A stretch of 64,000 nt of DNA. Origin: Pelatocladus maniniholoensis HA4357-MV3 (GTDB taxonomy: Bacteria; Cyanobacteriota; Cyanobacteriia; Cyanobacteriales; Nostocaceae). The first letter of the stretch is position 1. The number at the start of each line of letters is the position of its first letter. The notes under the pieces were generated by a model that saw only the letters and a list, made by a program, of their open reading frames with translations, was not told the origin of the DNA and made no database searches. The stretch is from contig JAHHHW010000143.1 of NCBI GenBank assembly GCA_019359115.1, positions 61,825-125,824 on the forward strand. The letters are read 5' to 3'. Positions 20,502-28,726 of this stretch are shown here, piece after piece. A program made the position numbers and the translations under genes.

Positions 20502-21209
20502 CTATTGACTTTTGAGACTTTGCAATTGTTGTTCGAGTTGTTCTATACGTGCTTGTAAAGAACGAATTACAGTTGCTTCTACATCAGGAAGTTTGCCATG
20601 TTCGAGGGGAGAGAGGCGATCGCTTTTTTTGTGGGAAATATTGCGTCCAGGAATACCGACTACAGTGCAATCACTAGGGACATCTCGTAGCACGACTGAA
20701 CCTGCGCCGATACGGACGCGATCGCCAATGTAAATATTCCCCAAAACCTTTGCACCTGCTCCCACAACAACGTTTTCACCCAAAGTCGGATGACGTTTAC
20801 CCGTTTGTTTTCCGGTTCCACCCAAGGTGACACCTTGATAAATCAAGCTGTAGTCGCCGACAATAGCGGTTTCGCCAATGACGACACCAATACCATGATC
20901 GATAAATACACCTTTACCAATTTCTGCACCTGGATGAATTTCAATTCCTGTCAAAAATCGCCCCACGTGAGAAATCAACCGGGGAAAAAAAGTTATCTGG
21001 TGACGGTGTAACCAGTGAGCGAGACGATGTAAACACAATGCATGGAATCCGGGATAGCAAAACAGTACCTCCAACCAATTTCGTGCTGCTGGATCACGCT
21101 CAAAGATAATGCGAAAATCACTCCACAAAAATTCAAAAAAAACGTCGTTTGCACTATCCGGTGTCTTGACAGTATTTGAATTCTGAATCGGGTTTAAGAT
21201 CTGTTGCAT
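20502..21209 (-). CDS. nifP: Serine O-acetyltransferase (NifP/CysE)
   Basis: 235 residues. Acetylates serine with acetyl-CoA, the first step of cysteine synthesis; in nif clusters it is thought to feed sulfur to Fe-S assembly. The N-terminal helical domain ([20 protein letters not shown]) is followed by the left-handed beta-helix of hexapeptide repeats ([30 protein letters not shown]-like turns; [20 protein letters not shown]). The catalytic His lies in FIDHG. It heads the cluster leading to nifV, nifZ and nifT, which is why nifP is preferred to cysE. Confidence 0.93.
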   Translation of the reverse strand: MQQILNPIQNSNTVKTPDSANDVFFEFLWSDFRIIFERDPAARNWLEVLFCYPGFHALCLHRLAHWLHRHQITFFPRLISHVGRFLTGIEIHPGAEIGKGVFIDHGIGVVIGETAIVGDYSLIYQGVTLGGTGKQTGKRHPTLGENVVVGAGAKVLGNIYIGDRVRIGAGSVVLRDVPSDCTVVGIPGRNISHKKSDRLSPLEHGKLPDVEATVIRSLQARIEQLEQQLQSLKSQ

Positions 21210-21820
21210 TGGTAATGCTCTGATTCAAAGCAGTGCGGTATTTTTCTGCTTATACCAGATACCTGTTCAACAGACAGTCCAGCCAATGGCGATTGAATTT
21301 ATTGGATTAATTAAAGTTGTACTCAAGTACCCAATCCCTTATTTCATAGGGATTTCAAATTCGTCTGGGGCTAGGGGTACTAGTATTTTTAGAATAGGGG
21401 TACTAGTATTTTTAGGTGAGGGACTAGGTATTTTGGTACTCAGTCTCTAGTCCTTTGCTTGTAAGACTTTGCAACGATTTAAGCAATATATTTTTGCATA
21501 ACTTAACATGTACTCACCCAACCGAAAATGTGCGGTTGATAATATTAATAGTAGAATTTCTGTATATGGAAATACTATTAAAATTTTATTATTTTGTTGA
21601 TGCAAAAACAAGTGGAGAACTAGCGCTCTGCAATAGAGACTTTATTGCAAACCATCAAACCATCAAAAATTACAGACGAGTCCTTGAGTTAATAGCGATC
21701 GCCACATCTAGAATATTCAAGAATTGGGAGACGCTACATTACAAGTTCTTGCTAGCAGATACCTAATTTTCCTAAAACTTGTAACAATAAAAATTAAGAT
21801 TGTTTTGTTGAGGTGAGGTT
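21210..21820. other. Spacer between nifP and the secreted-protein gene
   Basis: 611 bases carrying the nifP promoter side. TAGGGGTACTAGTATTTTTAG occurs twice in tandem (21372-21392 and 21395-21415, period 23). A 103-codon frame at 21455-21766 has no clear ribosome site or domain and is not called. Confidence 0.5.
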
Positions 21821-22147
21821 ATGAAACCTTTTACTTCAGTAGTTCTAGCAACTGTCTCGGCTGTGGCTGCAACTTTAGCTTTTGGGCAAAGCGCTAAAGC
21901 TGATATTGTGATTCGATCCAATGGCAACGATCCATACTATCAAGAGTATCAAGATTATCACCGTGATTATAGAGAGGATGATTACAGAGTTTATCATCCA
22001 AGGTATCATCGTGTGTATCGTTCGGAAAATTACCCAAGGCATCATTATAAGTATCGTTCAAGAAATCGTTCAGGCAATCGAGTAGATTATCAAGTAGATT
22101 TTCCAAACTACCATATTCGCTATCGTTCTGACGATTATGACGATTAA
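21821..22147 (+). CDS. Secreted Tyr/Arg/Asp-rich small protein
   Basis: 108 residues. A clear Sec signal peptide (MKPFTSVVLATVSAVAATLA, cleavage after SAKA near residue 27) is followed by a low-complexity mature region dominated by Tyr, Arg, Asp and His in short runs (DYREDDYRVYHPRYHRVYR; HHYKYRSRNRSGNRVDY). No family recognised. GAGGTGAGGTT precedes the ATG and a strong terminator follows. It is likely periplasmic or a cell-envelope protein; metal or polyanion binding is only a guess from composition. Confidence 0.75.
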   Translation: MKPFTSVVLATVSAVAATLAFGQSAKADIVIRSNGNDPYYQEYQDYHRDYREDDYRVYHPRYHRVYRSENYPRHHYKYRSRNRSGNRVDYQVDFPNYHIRYRSDDYDD

Positions 22148-22150
22148 CTT

Positions 22151-22203
22151 TTAACTCCTGAGAAACTCTTTGCTGTAGCACTAAAGAGTTTCTCAGGAGT
22201 TAA
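22151..22203 (+). terminator. Strong terminator hairpin
   Basis: Perfect 21-bp arms beginning TTAACTCCTGAGAAACTCTTT, with an 11-base loop, start 4 bases after the stop of the secreted-protein gene. Confidence 0.85.
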
Positions 22204-22238
22204 CCTTGTGCCTTCAGTTATATTCCTTATTCTGAAAA

Positions 22239-22275
22239 CTTGCGATCGCTAGGCTAAAGAAGCTGCGATCGCAAG
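22239..22275. repeat. HIP1 inverted pair
   Basis: CTTGCGATCGC and GCGATCGCAAG form an 11-bp hairpin made of two HIP1 octamers, in the spacer between convergent genes. It probably also serves the minus-strand methyltransferase gene. Confidence 0.6.
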
Positions 22276-22293
22276 CAAGTTACCATCATTAAG

Positions 22294-23139
22294 TTATGTT
22301 CTACCCCTTTGGTAACAGAGAATTAAATAACGAATTAGCTGCAAGCGACTAACCCATTCAGCCATAACTGTAGAATTGTCTGGTTGTGCATTTTCTCTTG
22401 TGCTTTGCAGTTGCCGCAAGAATGGGTATGTTGGTAAGGTATTCAGGGTAATATCTTCTTCTAAAATTGAGGTAAATCCTGTCGTTTGAGCTAACCTTCG
22501 ATATGCACTTAGGGTAATATTACTGTCAACATATCCAAAAAAATTACTCAGAAAAGGTTTAATGAAATATGACCCCAGTTGCATGAAGGGAAGAAAAGCT
22601 TCTTGGGGTACGAAGTCACAAAAAGCAAGTTTTCCTCCTGGTTTTAATACTCGCCATGCTTCTTGAAAAAACTTTTGGCGACTAGGAAAATGAAATATAC
22701 ACTCTACTGCTAAAACTAAATCAAACGAGTTATCTGCAAACGGTAACTGACAAGCATCTGCTTCTATAAATTCGATGTGGTTGCTGTTGCGGGGTTGGAC
22801 TAGTTCTTTGGCTCTTTGAAGTTGACGGGAGTCGATATTTAAACCAACTAAGTGCATGTTAGTAAAGCGATCGCTTAAGCTGGCGATCGTACCACCAAAA
22901 CCACAGCCACAATCTAAAATTCTTTGTCCATCACTTGCACCACCAGCATCACATACTCGCCGAGTCAAATTTTCGGTGGCGTTGGCAAAGTCATCTATAG
23001 AACCATCGGCAGTGGTAGGATTTTGCCAATAGCCCCAGTGTACATGATGCCCAAAGCTTTTGATGACTTCGGTTTTACCTTGGCGAATGTCTTCAAAAAG
23101 TTGGTCAAAATAAGGTAGTTCAATTTTTTGATTTTGCAA
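22294..23139 (-). CDS. Class I SAM-dependent methyltransferase
   Basis: 281 residues. Motif I is ILDCGCGFGGTIASLS near residue 74, motif II VGLNIDSRQL, then FIEADACQLPFADNSFDLVL and the post-motif WRVLKPGGKLAFCDF. The N-terminal HHVHWGYW segment and overall plan resemble tocopherol and sarcosine/dimethylglycine methyltransferases and small-molecule C- or N-methyltransferases. The substrate is unknown and no biosynthetic partners flank it. It is divergent from the LD-carboxypeptidase gene, across a spacer with a near-palindromic AAAGGTAAAAGG repeat. Confidence 0.85.
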   Translation of the reverse strand: MQNQKIELPYFDQLFEDIRQGKTEVIKSFGHHVHWGYWQNPTTADGSIDDFANATENLTRRVCDAGGASDGQRILDCGCGFGGTIASLSDRFTNMHLVGLNIDSRQLQRAKELVQPRNSNHIEFIEADACQLPFADNSFDLVLAVECIFHFPSRQKFFQEAWRVLKPGGKLAFCDFVPQEAFLPFMQLGSYFIKPFLSNFFGYVDSNITLSAYRRLAQTTGFTSILEEDITLNTLPTYPFLRQLQSTRENAQPDNSTVMAEWVSRLQLIRYLILCYQRGRT

Positions 23140-23273
23140 AATTGTAATACCAATTATTTACTAAAGTAAAAGGTAAAAGGCAAAAGCAATAAAAAGGTTT
23201 TTTACTTTTACCTTTTACCTTCGCATTTTTCCTAGCATTGGATACAAGTTTTAAATGATACTATAGTCTTTTG

Positions 23274-24293
23274 ATGAAGATCAACCGCCGAAAATACCTG
23301 CGAATACTAACAATAACTGCTTTATGCGCTCATATTCAACCTTTTTCTGCCCAAGCCAAGCAAGATAAAAAATCCGTACTCAAGCCACAGCGTTTACAAA
23401 TGGGCGACACAGTAGGATTAATTAGTCCTGCTGGTATAATTGAGGCGAAAGACGTTGAACAGGCAAAACAGACTTTTGGATCATTGGGATTAAAAGTTAA
23501 GTTAGGCAAGCATGTTTTAGACCGTTACGGCTATTTAGCAGGGAAAGATAGCGATCGCGCTGCTGATGTCAATGGGATGTTTGTTGACAGATCCATCAAA
23601 GCGATTGTTGCTATGCGTGGTGGTTCAGGTTGCGATCGCATCTTACCGTTAATCAACTATTCTCTAATTCGCTCCCATCCTAAAATTATCCTGGGTTACA
23701 GCGATATCACTTCTTTGTTGTTAGCAATTTACAACCGGACTCAACTTGTTACTTTTCACGGTCCCGTGGCTATCTCTACCTGGAATCAGTTTACGGTGAA
23801 TTACATCAAGCGCATCCTTTTTCAAGGTGAAGTTGTGACAATGCAAAACACTCTTGCTACGCAACTCCGGCGACAAATAATTACTCCGGGCAAGGCAAAG
23901 GGTAAACTTGTGGGTGGTAATTTGTCTGTACTATCATCCATGGTTGGGTCTTCCTATCTGCCCTCATGGAAACATACTATTTTGTTTGTGGAAGAATTAA
24001 GCGAAGATATTTATCGTGTAGACAGGATGCTGACTCAGTTAAAAAATGCAGGAATTCTTAGCCAAATTGCTGGTTTTATATTCGGACAATGCACAGATTG
24101 CAGCCAGGGCGATGAACCTTCATTGACGTTAGCACAAGTTTTGCAAGATCACATCCAACCCTTGGGTATTCCAGCTTGGTACGGTGCGATGATTGGTCAT
24201 ATTAAAGATAAATTTACCTTGCCTGTTGGTATAGAAGCAGAAATAGATGCTAATACCGGGACATTGCGGATGTTAGAAGCATCTGTGAGTTGA
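23274..24293 (+). CDS. Muramoyltetrapeptide (LD-) carboxypeptidase, S66 family
   Basis: 339 residues from the ATG at 23274; a TTG just before it is less likely. S66 peptidases remove the terminal D-Ala from murein tetrapeptides in peptidoglycan recycling; the MccF branch cleaves microcin C. The N-terminal leader (RRKYLRILTITALCA, ending SAQA) suggests export. The core shows GDTVGLISPAG, AMRGGSGCDRIL, GYSDITSLLLAIY (catalytic Ser in the GYSD motif) and VTFHGPVA. C-terminal catalytic Glu and His are expected in LFVEELSEDIYRVDRML and IGHIKDKFTLPVG. Confidence 0.9.
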   Translation: MKINRRKYLRILTITALCAHIQPFSAQAKQDKKSVLKPQRLQMGDTVGLISPAGIIEAKDVEQAKQTFGSLGLKVKLGKHVLDRYGYLAGKDSDRAADVNGMFVDRSIKAIVAMRGGSGCDRILPLINYSLIRSHPKIILGYSDITSLLLAIYNRTQLVTFHGPVAISTWNQFTVNYIKRILFQGEVVTMQNTLATQLRRQIITPGKAKGKLVGGNLSVLSSMVGSSYLPSWKHTILFVEELSEDIYRVDRMLTQLKNAGILSQIAGFIFGQCTDCSQGDEPSLTLAQVLQDHIQPLGIPAWYGAMIGHIKDKFTLPVGIEAEIDANTGTLRMLEASVS

Positions 24294-24352
24294 TAGGAAC
24301 TTACTTGGCAAATATACTGTCTTTAGAATTGAGCTATGAGTTTAGTCAGTGT

Positions 24353-24781
24353 ATGAAAACTAAGGGCGATTCTGAACAGAAAACTATTCAAAATTCTGGA
24401 TCGGTTCTCAAGCTACGTCGGCTGGTAGGATCAGCAGTAATTGTGGCTTCTGTAGGAATAGCTAGTTATGTAGCTGGTTTTGCTGTTGCTAAACAGGAAA
24501 GTAACTCTAAAGCAAACATTCAACAGGCAAAATTACAAGGAAAATTATGCCGGAAGTTCAATCGCGGTGAAGTGCAACCAGAGGATGTTGCTGCTGGCGG
24601 TAAGATGTCTAACGTGCAAGATATTTTAGCAGATTTACAAACAGTGCAAATTGAGCTAGCGAAAAAAAGACTTGTGTATGTGGAAGAACAACCAACTATT
24701 ATCAAGTTGAAGGCTCAAGAAACGGCTTTAAAATCTTTATTAAAACAGCGTATAGATGGTATTTGTAATGCTGTGATTTAG
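24353..24781 (+). CDS. Single-span membrane protein of unknown function
   Basis: 142 residues from the ATG at 24353; a longer version from TTG 24290 overlapping the previous stop is less likely. A basic N-terminus is followed by one hydrophobic helix (VGSAVIVASVGIASYVAGFAV) and a soluble, helical C-terminal part with Cys (GKLCRKFNRGEV; RIDGICNAVI). Not recognised. It lies 59 bases after the carboxypeptidase and is perhaps co-transcribed. Confidence 0.6.
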   Translation: MKTKGDSEQKTIQNSGSVLKLRRLVGSAVIVASVGIASYVAGFAVAKQESNSKANIQQAKLQGKLCRKFNRGEVQPEDVAAGGKMSNVQDILADLQTVQIELAKKRLVYVEEQPTIIKLKAQETALKSLLKQRIDGICNAVI

Positions 24782-24797
24782 CTTAAACCGACAGAAA

Positions 24798-24833
24798 GCC
24801 CCACGTCTCACCCTGTATTCAGGGGAGCGTGGG
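24798..24833. terminator. Hairpin resembling an IS605-type end; may act as terminator
   Basis: CCCCACG...CGTGGG encloses TCTCACCCCTG-like pairing with AGGGGAG. It follows the membrane-protein gene by about 16 bases. The form AAAGCCCCACG...CGTGGGATGAATGG recalls right ends of IS200/IS605-like elements, but no other trace is present. Confidence 0.45.
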
Positions 24834-24935
24834 ATGAATGGCCTGATTGAAAGTTGATAAATTTTTACAGCAAACTTAGCTATAAAAAAGCGATCGCACT
24901 GATAATAAATACTTAGACATTAGCTGGCAAGCAGC

Positions 24936-25973
24936 ATGGAAGCTAAAACCATCGACTCATACCGCGCTTTAGCACTGCAAGTAACATGTTATGCAGTTAA
25001 CCAAGCACGCGATCGCCAAGCAGCTCGTTTTTTAATCCAAAATACTATTGAGCGCTTAGGACAGCAAATTGCTGCTAGTATCGCTTTTATTGGTTCCGAC
25101 TGTCGTTTAGTTGTCCTACCAGAGTACTTTCTCACGGGTTTTCCTATGGGAGAATCACTCGCTACATGGGCAGAAAAAGCTTGTTTAGAAATTAGCGGGG
25201 CAGAGTATGATAGCCTCAGTAAAATTGCCCAAGAACTAAAAATTTTTCTTGCTGGTAACGCCTACGAACTCGATCCTAATTTTCCAGACTTATACTTTCA
25301 AACATGCTTTGTGATCAACCCATCCGGTGAAATAATTTTGCGCTATCGGCGTTTAAATTCTATGTTTGCACCAACACCCCATGACGTTTGGGATAAATAT
25401 CTTGATTGTTACGGTTTGGATGGTGTTTTTCCGGTAGCGAAAACAGAAATAGGTAATTTAGCAGCTTTAGCATCAGAAGAAATTTTATATCCAGAAGTAG
25501 CCCGGTGTTTAGCAATGCGGGGTGCAGAGATTTTTCTGCACTCGACATCAGAAGTTTACGGTAAAGAGCGCACCCCTAAAGAAGCAGCGAAAATTTCTCG
25601 TGCAGTAGAAAACATGGCATACGTAGTCTCAGCTAATACTGCGGGTATCGTCAATACTTCTATTCCGCAAGCTTCCACAGATGGTGGTTCTAAAATCATT
25701 GATTACCGAGGATTAGTTATTGCTGAAACAGGATCAGGAGAAAGCATGGCAGCTTTTGCAGAGATCAACCTCGTAGCCTTGCGTAGCGATCGCCGTCGTC
25801 CAGGGTTAAATAATTTACTTTCCCGCCAGCGCTTTGAACTATACGCAGACAGCTACAGCCAGTCAGAATTTTACCCACCAAACACTATGCTGAATAAAGA
25901 AGTAAATCGCCAACACTTCATCCAAAGCCAGCAACAAACTATCGAGCGTTTAGCCAAATTAGGAGTGATTTGA
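24936..25973 (+). CDS. Nitrilase-superfamily protein with altered catalytic residues
   Basis: 345 residues of the carbon-nitrogen hydrolase fold. The catalytic Glu is seen in VVLPEYFLTGFP near residue 66. Where most members have a Lys (RK) there is RYRRLNSMF, and where the nucleophilic Cys belongs (before the PE.AR motif) the sequence is AALASEEILYPEVARCLAMR, with Ser. Two of three catalytic residues thus look replaced, so it may not hydrolyse amides or nitriles, or it may belong to a little-studied subgroup. The nearest downstream gene on the same strand, after a repeat, is an aldehyde dehydrogenase. Confidence 0.8.
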   Translation: MEAKTIDSYRALALQVTCYAVNQARDRQAARFLIQNTIERLGQQIAASIAFIGSDCRLVVLPEYFLTGFPMGESLATWAEKACLEISGAEYDSLSKIAQELKIFLAGNAYELDPNFPDLYFQTCFVINPSGEIILRYRRLNSMFAPTPHDVWDKYLDCYGLDGVFPVAKTEIGNLAALASEEILYPEVARCLAMRGAEIFLHSTSEVYGKERTPKEAAKISRAVENMAYVVSANTAGIVNTSIPQASTDGGSKIIDYRGLVIAETGSGESMAAFAEINLVALRSDRRRPGLNNLLSRQRFELYADSYSQSEFYPPNTMLNKEVNRQHFIQSQQQTIERLAKLGVI

Positions 25974-26050
25974 GTCGGGGATTGGGGATGAATCAGTTAA
26001 CAGTGGCCAGTTTAATTTGATAACTGATAACTGATTAGTTGTCCTACTTG

Positions 26051-26153
26051 TCCCCAATCCCCATTACCCCTTCGCCCCTAATCCCCACTCCCTTGGGGGG
26101 AGTGGGGGCCCCGAGTTCCCCTCCAGGGGACCCCTACCTTCCCCAATCCCCAA
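26051..26153. repeat. 103-bp repeat, arm A of a long inverted repeat
   Basis: This C-rich stretch is, by eye, the exact reverse complement of 37908-38010. It lies directly before the aldehyde dehydrogenase start. Words such as TCCCCAATCCCC and CCCCACTCCC also occur at other spacers. Confidence 0.9.
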
Positions 26154-26159
26154 TAACAA

Positions 26160-27575
26160 ATGACCAAACCAATAGATGTTCGTAACCCTCGTACGGGGAA
26201 ATATGATTACGTAATTATACCGCCGCCACCAAAGCTTTTGACACAACTATGCAATCGTGTGCGGAGAGCGCAAAAAGCTTGGGAGGAACTCGGTTTAAAA
26301 GGACGAATTGCAGCTTTGCAACAGTGGAAGCAAGCCATTATTGCAGGGCGGGATAAACTTACTGAAGCTTTAGTTGCTGATACTGGTAGATTGTCAATTT
26401 CAGTACTAGAAATAGATTCGTTCCTCTCTAATATTGATAGATGGTGTAAATTATCACCAGAATTACTAGAAGAAACAGAAAAACAAACAGCAGTACCATT
26501 TATCCAACTGCGACAAACAGCAGTACCTTATCCTCTGGTGGGAGTAATTAGTCCGTGGAATTTGCCATTGTTGCTCTCAACTATTGATGTCATTCCAGCA
26601 CTGATCGCAGGTTGTGCTGTGGTTGTTAAACCAAGTGAAATAGCGCCTCGGTTTATGACACCACTGTTAAATGCTGTTAATGCTGTTCCTCCATTGCGGG
26701 AAATATTTACTTTTGTAGAAGGAGCAGGTCAAACAGGCGCTCATCTGATCGAAAATGTAGACTTGGTTTGCTTTACAGGAAGTGTAACCACAGGGCGAAA
26801 AGTTGCAGAAGCCGCAGCTAGACGCTTTATCCCGGCTTTTTTAGAATTGGGAGGTAAAGATGCAGCGATCGTTTTGGAATCGGCTGATTTAGAATTAGCA
26901 ACCTCAGCAGTTTTATGGGGTTCGGTAGTGAATACAGGACAGTCGTGTCTTTCCATTGAACGCATCTATGTTGCTGAATCGATTTTTAAACAGTTTGTTG
27001 AACAACTTGTCACCAAAGCCGAACGTTTGCAATTAGCCTACCCTAAACTTGAAAGTGGCGAAATTGGCCCAATTATTGCCGAAAGACAAGCCGCAATTAT
27101 TAGTAATCATTTGTTAGAGGCTATAGAAGAAGGAGCTGTTATACACTGCGGGGGAAAAGTAGAAAATACTGGGGGAGGATGGTGGTGTCGTCCGACAGTT
27201 CTTACCCAAGTTAATCACAACATGAAGATTATGACTGAGGAGACATTTGGCCCCATTATGCCAGTTATGGCTTTTTCCAAGTTAGAAGAAGCAATTAAAT
27301 TGGCAAATGATACTATTTATGGGCTGAGTGCAGCAGTTTTTGCAGGAGATGAAGCAGAAGCTTTAGCAGTTGCTCAACACATAGATGCAGGTGCTATTTG
27401 TATTAATGATGCAGGTTTGACAGCTCTCATCTATGAGGGAGAAAAAAATTCTTTCAAATACTCTGGTTTAGGTGGTTCACGCATGGGGACAGCTGCGTTG
27501 ATGCGATTTATGCGGAAAAAAGCCCTCTTGATTAAAACAAATTCTGATCATGATCCTTGGTGGTTTGATGATTAA
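26160..27575 (+). CDS. Aldehyde dehydrogenase family protein
   Basis: 471 residues. Oxidises an aldehyde with NAD(P)+. Landmarks: VISPWNLPLLLSTIDVIPAL near 123, VKPSEIAPRFM, CFTGSVTTGRKVAEAA near 205, general-base Glu in FLELGGKDAAIVLESADL near 232, and catalytic Cys in NTGQSCLSIERIYV near 265. The late TEETFGPIMPVMAF motif is present. It is an intact ALDH-superfamily enzyme of normal length; aromatic or aliphatic preference cannot be told. The start lies 6 bases after the long repeat, which leaves little room for a classical ribosome site. Confidence 0.93.
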   Translation: MTKPIDVRNPRTGKYDYVIIPPPPKLLTQLCNRVRRAQKAWEELGLKGRIAALQQWKQAIIAGRDKLTEALVADTGRLSISVLEIDSFLSNIDRWCKLSPELLEETEKQTAVPFIQLRQTAVPYPLVGVISPWNLPLLLSTIDVIPALIAGCAVVVKPSEIAPRFMTPLLNAVNAVPPLREIFTFVEGAGQTGAHLIENVDLVCFTGSVTTGRKVAEAAARRFIPAFLELGGKDAAIVLESADLELATSAVLWGSVVNTGQSCLSIERIYVAESIFKQFVEQLVTKAERLQLAYPKLESGEIGPIIAERQAAIISNHLLEAIEEGAVIHCGGKVENTGGGWWCRPTVLTQVNHNMKIMTEETFGPIMPVMAFSKLEEAIKLANDTIYGLSAAVFAGDEAEALAVAQHIDAGAICINDAGLTALIYEGEKNSFKYSGLGGSRMGTAALMRFMRKKALLIKTNSDHDPWWFDD

Positions 27576-28158
27576 AAACAGAAGACTATTGTTATGGTGG
27601 GTACTTGCTAATGCTGTTGGTGGTGCTGTAATTGGCACTTTGGAAGAGGGTGGATTCCAGTTTTTTGCCACATTAATTTTAACTGGCCCTATTCTTGGAG
27701 TTGCCCAATGGTTTGTCTTAAAGCGTTACATAAGACAAGCAGGCTGGTGGGTGTTAGCCAGTACTGTAGGTTGGTACTTGGGTATTCCAGTGACTCTCAT
27801 CACAAGAGAAATTGTCAATCCCATCATTATAGAGATGCTATTGACAGTAAGCCAATTTTGGGAAGCATTCTGGTTACATTTGATTAATCAGTGTGTCACC
27901 TTCACTGTATTGGGAGTGATCCAATGGTTGGTTTTAAGCCGTCATTTCCAACAAGCATGGCGATGGATTTTGGCTAGCAGCATTGCGGGATTAGTAAATG
28001 GGGCATTAGCAGCGATATTGACTTTGGGATTGCAAACTGTAGCAATTAAAATAAATGCACAAATGGTGGGTGCGATCGCCTATAGTACTGGTTGGACTGG
28101 AAGTGGGTTAGTGACAGGTATCATGCTTGTATGGTTATTGCTAAATCACTCAAAATAA
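27568..28158 (+). CDS. Polytopic membrane protein of unknown function
   Basis: About 196 residues from ATG 27568, which overlaps the ALDH stop by 8 bases; this implies translational coupling. Four to five hydrophobic segments occur (WWVLANAVGGAVIG, FFATLILTGPILGVAQWFVL, WWVLASTVGWYLGIPVTLI, CVTFTVLGVIQWLVL, LVTGIMLVWLLL) with a repeated pattern of a W-rich helix, GVAQWFVLKR/GVIQWLVLSR and WWVLAS/WRWILASS, so the protein is an internal duplication. This plan is common in cyanobacteria; no function is known to me. Confidence 0.75.
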   Translation: MIKNRRLLLWWVLANAVGGAVIGTLEEGGFQFFATLILTGPILGVAQWFVLKRYIRQAGWWVLASTVGWYLGIPVTLITREIVNPIIIEMLLTVSQFWEAFWLHLINQCVTFTVLGVIQWLVLSRHFQQAWRWILASSIAGLVNGALAAILTLGLQTVAIKINAQMVGAIAYSTGWTGSGLVTGIMLVWLLLNHSK

Positions 28159-28174
28159 AAGGAGTGTAAATCAA

Positions 28175-28621
28175 ATGTCTATTATCAAAGCAGAAATGCC
28201 TCTCATGGCCCGCCATGAAGGAGAATGGTCAGGTTCTTATACATTGGTTGATAATGAAGGAAAAATTTTAGATAAATATACTTCTCATCTAAGTTGTCAA
28301 TTTAGAGAGGATGAAACTTCTCCCTACTATCAAATAAATCGTTACCAATGGCCTAGCGGTAAACAAGAAGAGCATCATTTTCCCGGAAGATATGAAAACA
28401 AAAACGTGTGGTTTGATACTGAACGTCTTACTGGTCAAGCCTGGGAAGTTGATAATACAACTATGATTTTTCTTTTTACTTTTAAAAATATACCAGGTCA
28501 GTATTTGTATGAAACGATTTTTCTCAGTCCTTGCAATAACTATCGTTTCCGCACCTGGCATTGGTTTAAAAATCATCAAGTGTACCAACGAACTCTAGTT
28601 CAAGAAGAACGGATGCGATAA
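28175..28621 (+). CDS. DUF3598 family protein
   Basis: 148 residues: MPLMARHEGEWSGSYTLVD, then YYQINRYQWPSGKQEEHHFP, and a Trp/Phe-rich beta pattern ending WHWFKNHQVYQRTLVQEERM. This matches my memory of DUF3598, a lipocalin-like barrel seen mostly in cyanobacteria and plastids. AAAAGGAGTGTAAATCAA is a strong ribosome site. It lies 16 bases after the membrane-protein gene, so the ALDH, membrane protein and DUF3598 genes form one transcription unit. Confidence 0.8.
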   Translation: MSIIKAEMPLMARHEGEWSGSYTLVDNEGKILDKYTSHLSCQFREDETSPYYQINRYQWPSGKQEEHHFPGRYENKNVWFDTERLTGQAWEVDNTTMIFLFTFKNIPGQYLYETIFLSPCNNYRFRTWHWFKNHQVYQRTLVQEERMR

Positions 28622-28633
28622 AGTAATTGTTGA

Positions 28634-28684
28634 TGTTAGTGGTTGGTAGTTATTTGTTGTTTGTAATTACCAACCACTAACAAG
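28634..28684 (+). terminator. Imperfect hairpin after the DUF3598 gene
   Basis: GTTAGTGGTTGGTAGTT pairs with AATTACCAACCACTAAC around a short centre. The TTGGTTGTTAG-type words recur in other spacers, so it is both a repeat and a likely transcription end. Confidence 0.5.
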
Positions 28685-28726
28685 CAACAACTAATAACCA
28701 ATAATCAAGTATTATCAATTCTCAGC

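Noticed and set aside
21455..21766. 103-codon frame upstream of the secreted-protein gene
   Set aside because: No ribosome site, no recognisable domain, and AT-rich composition like the neighbouring spacer.
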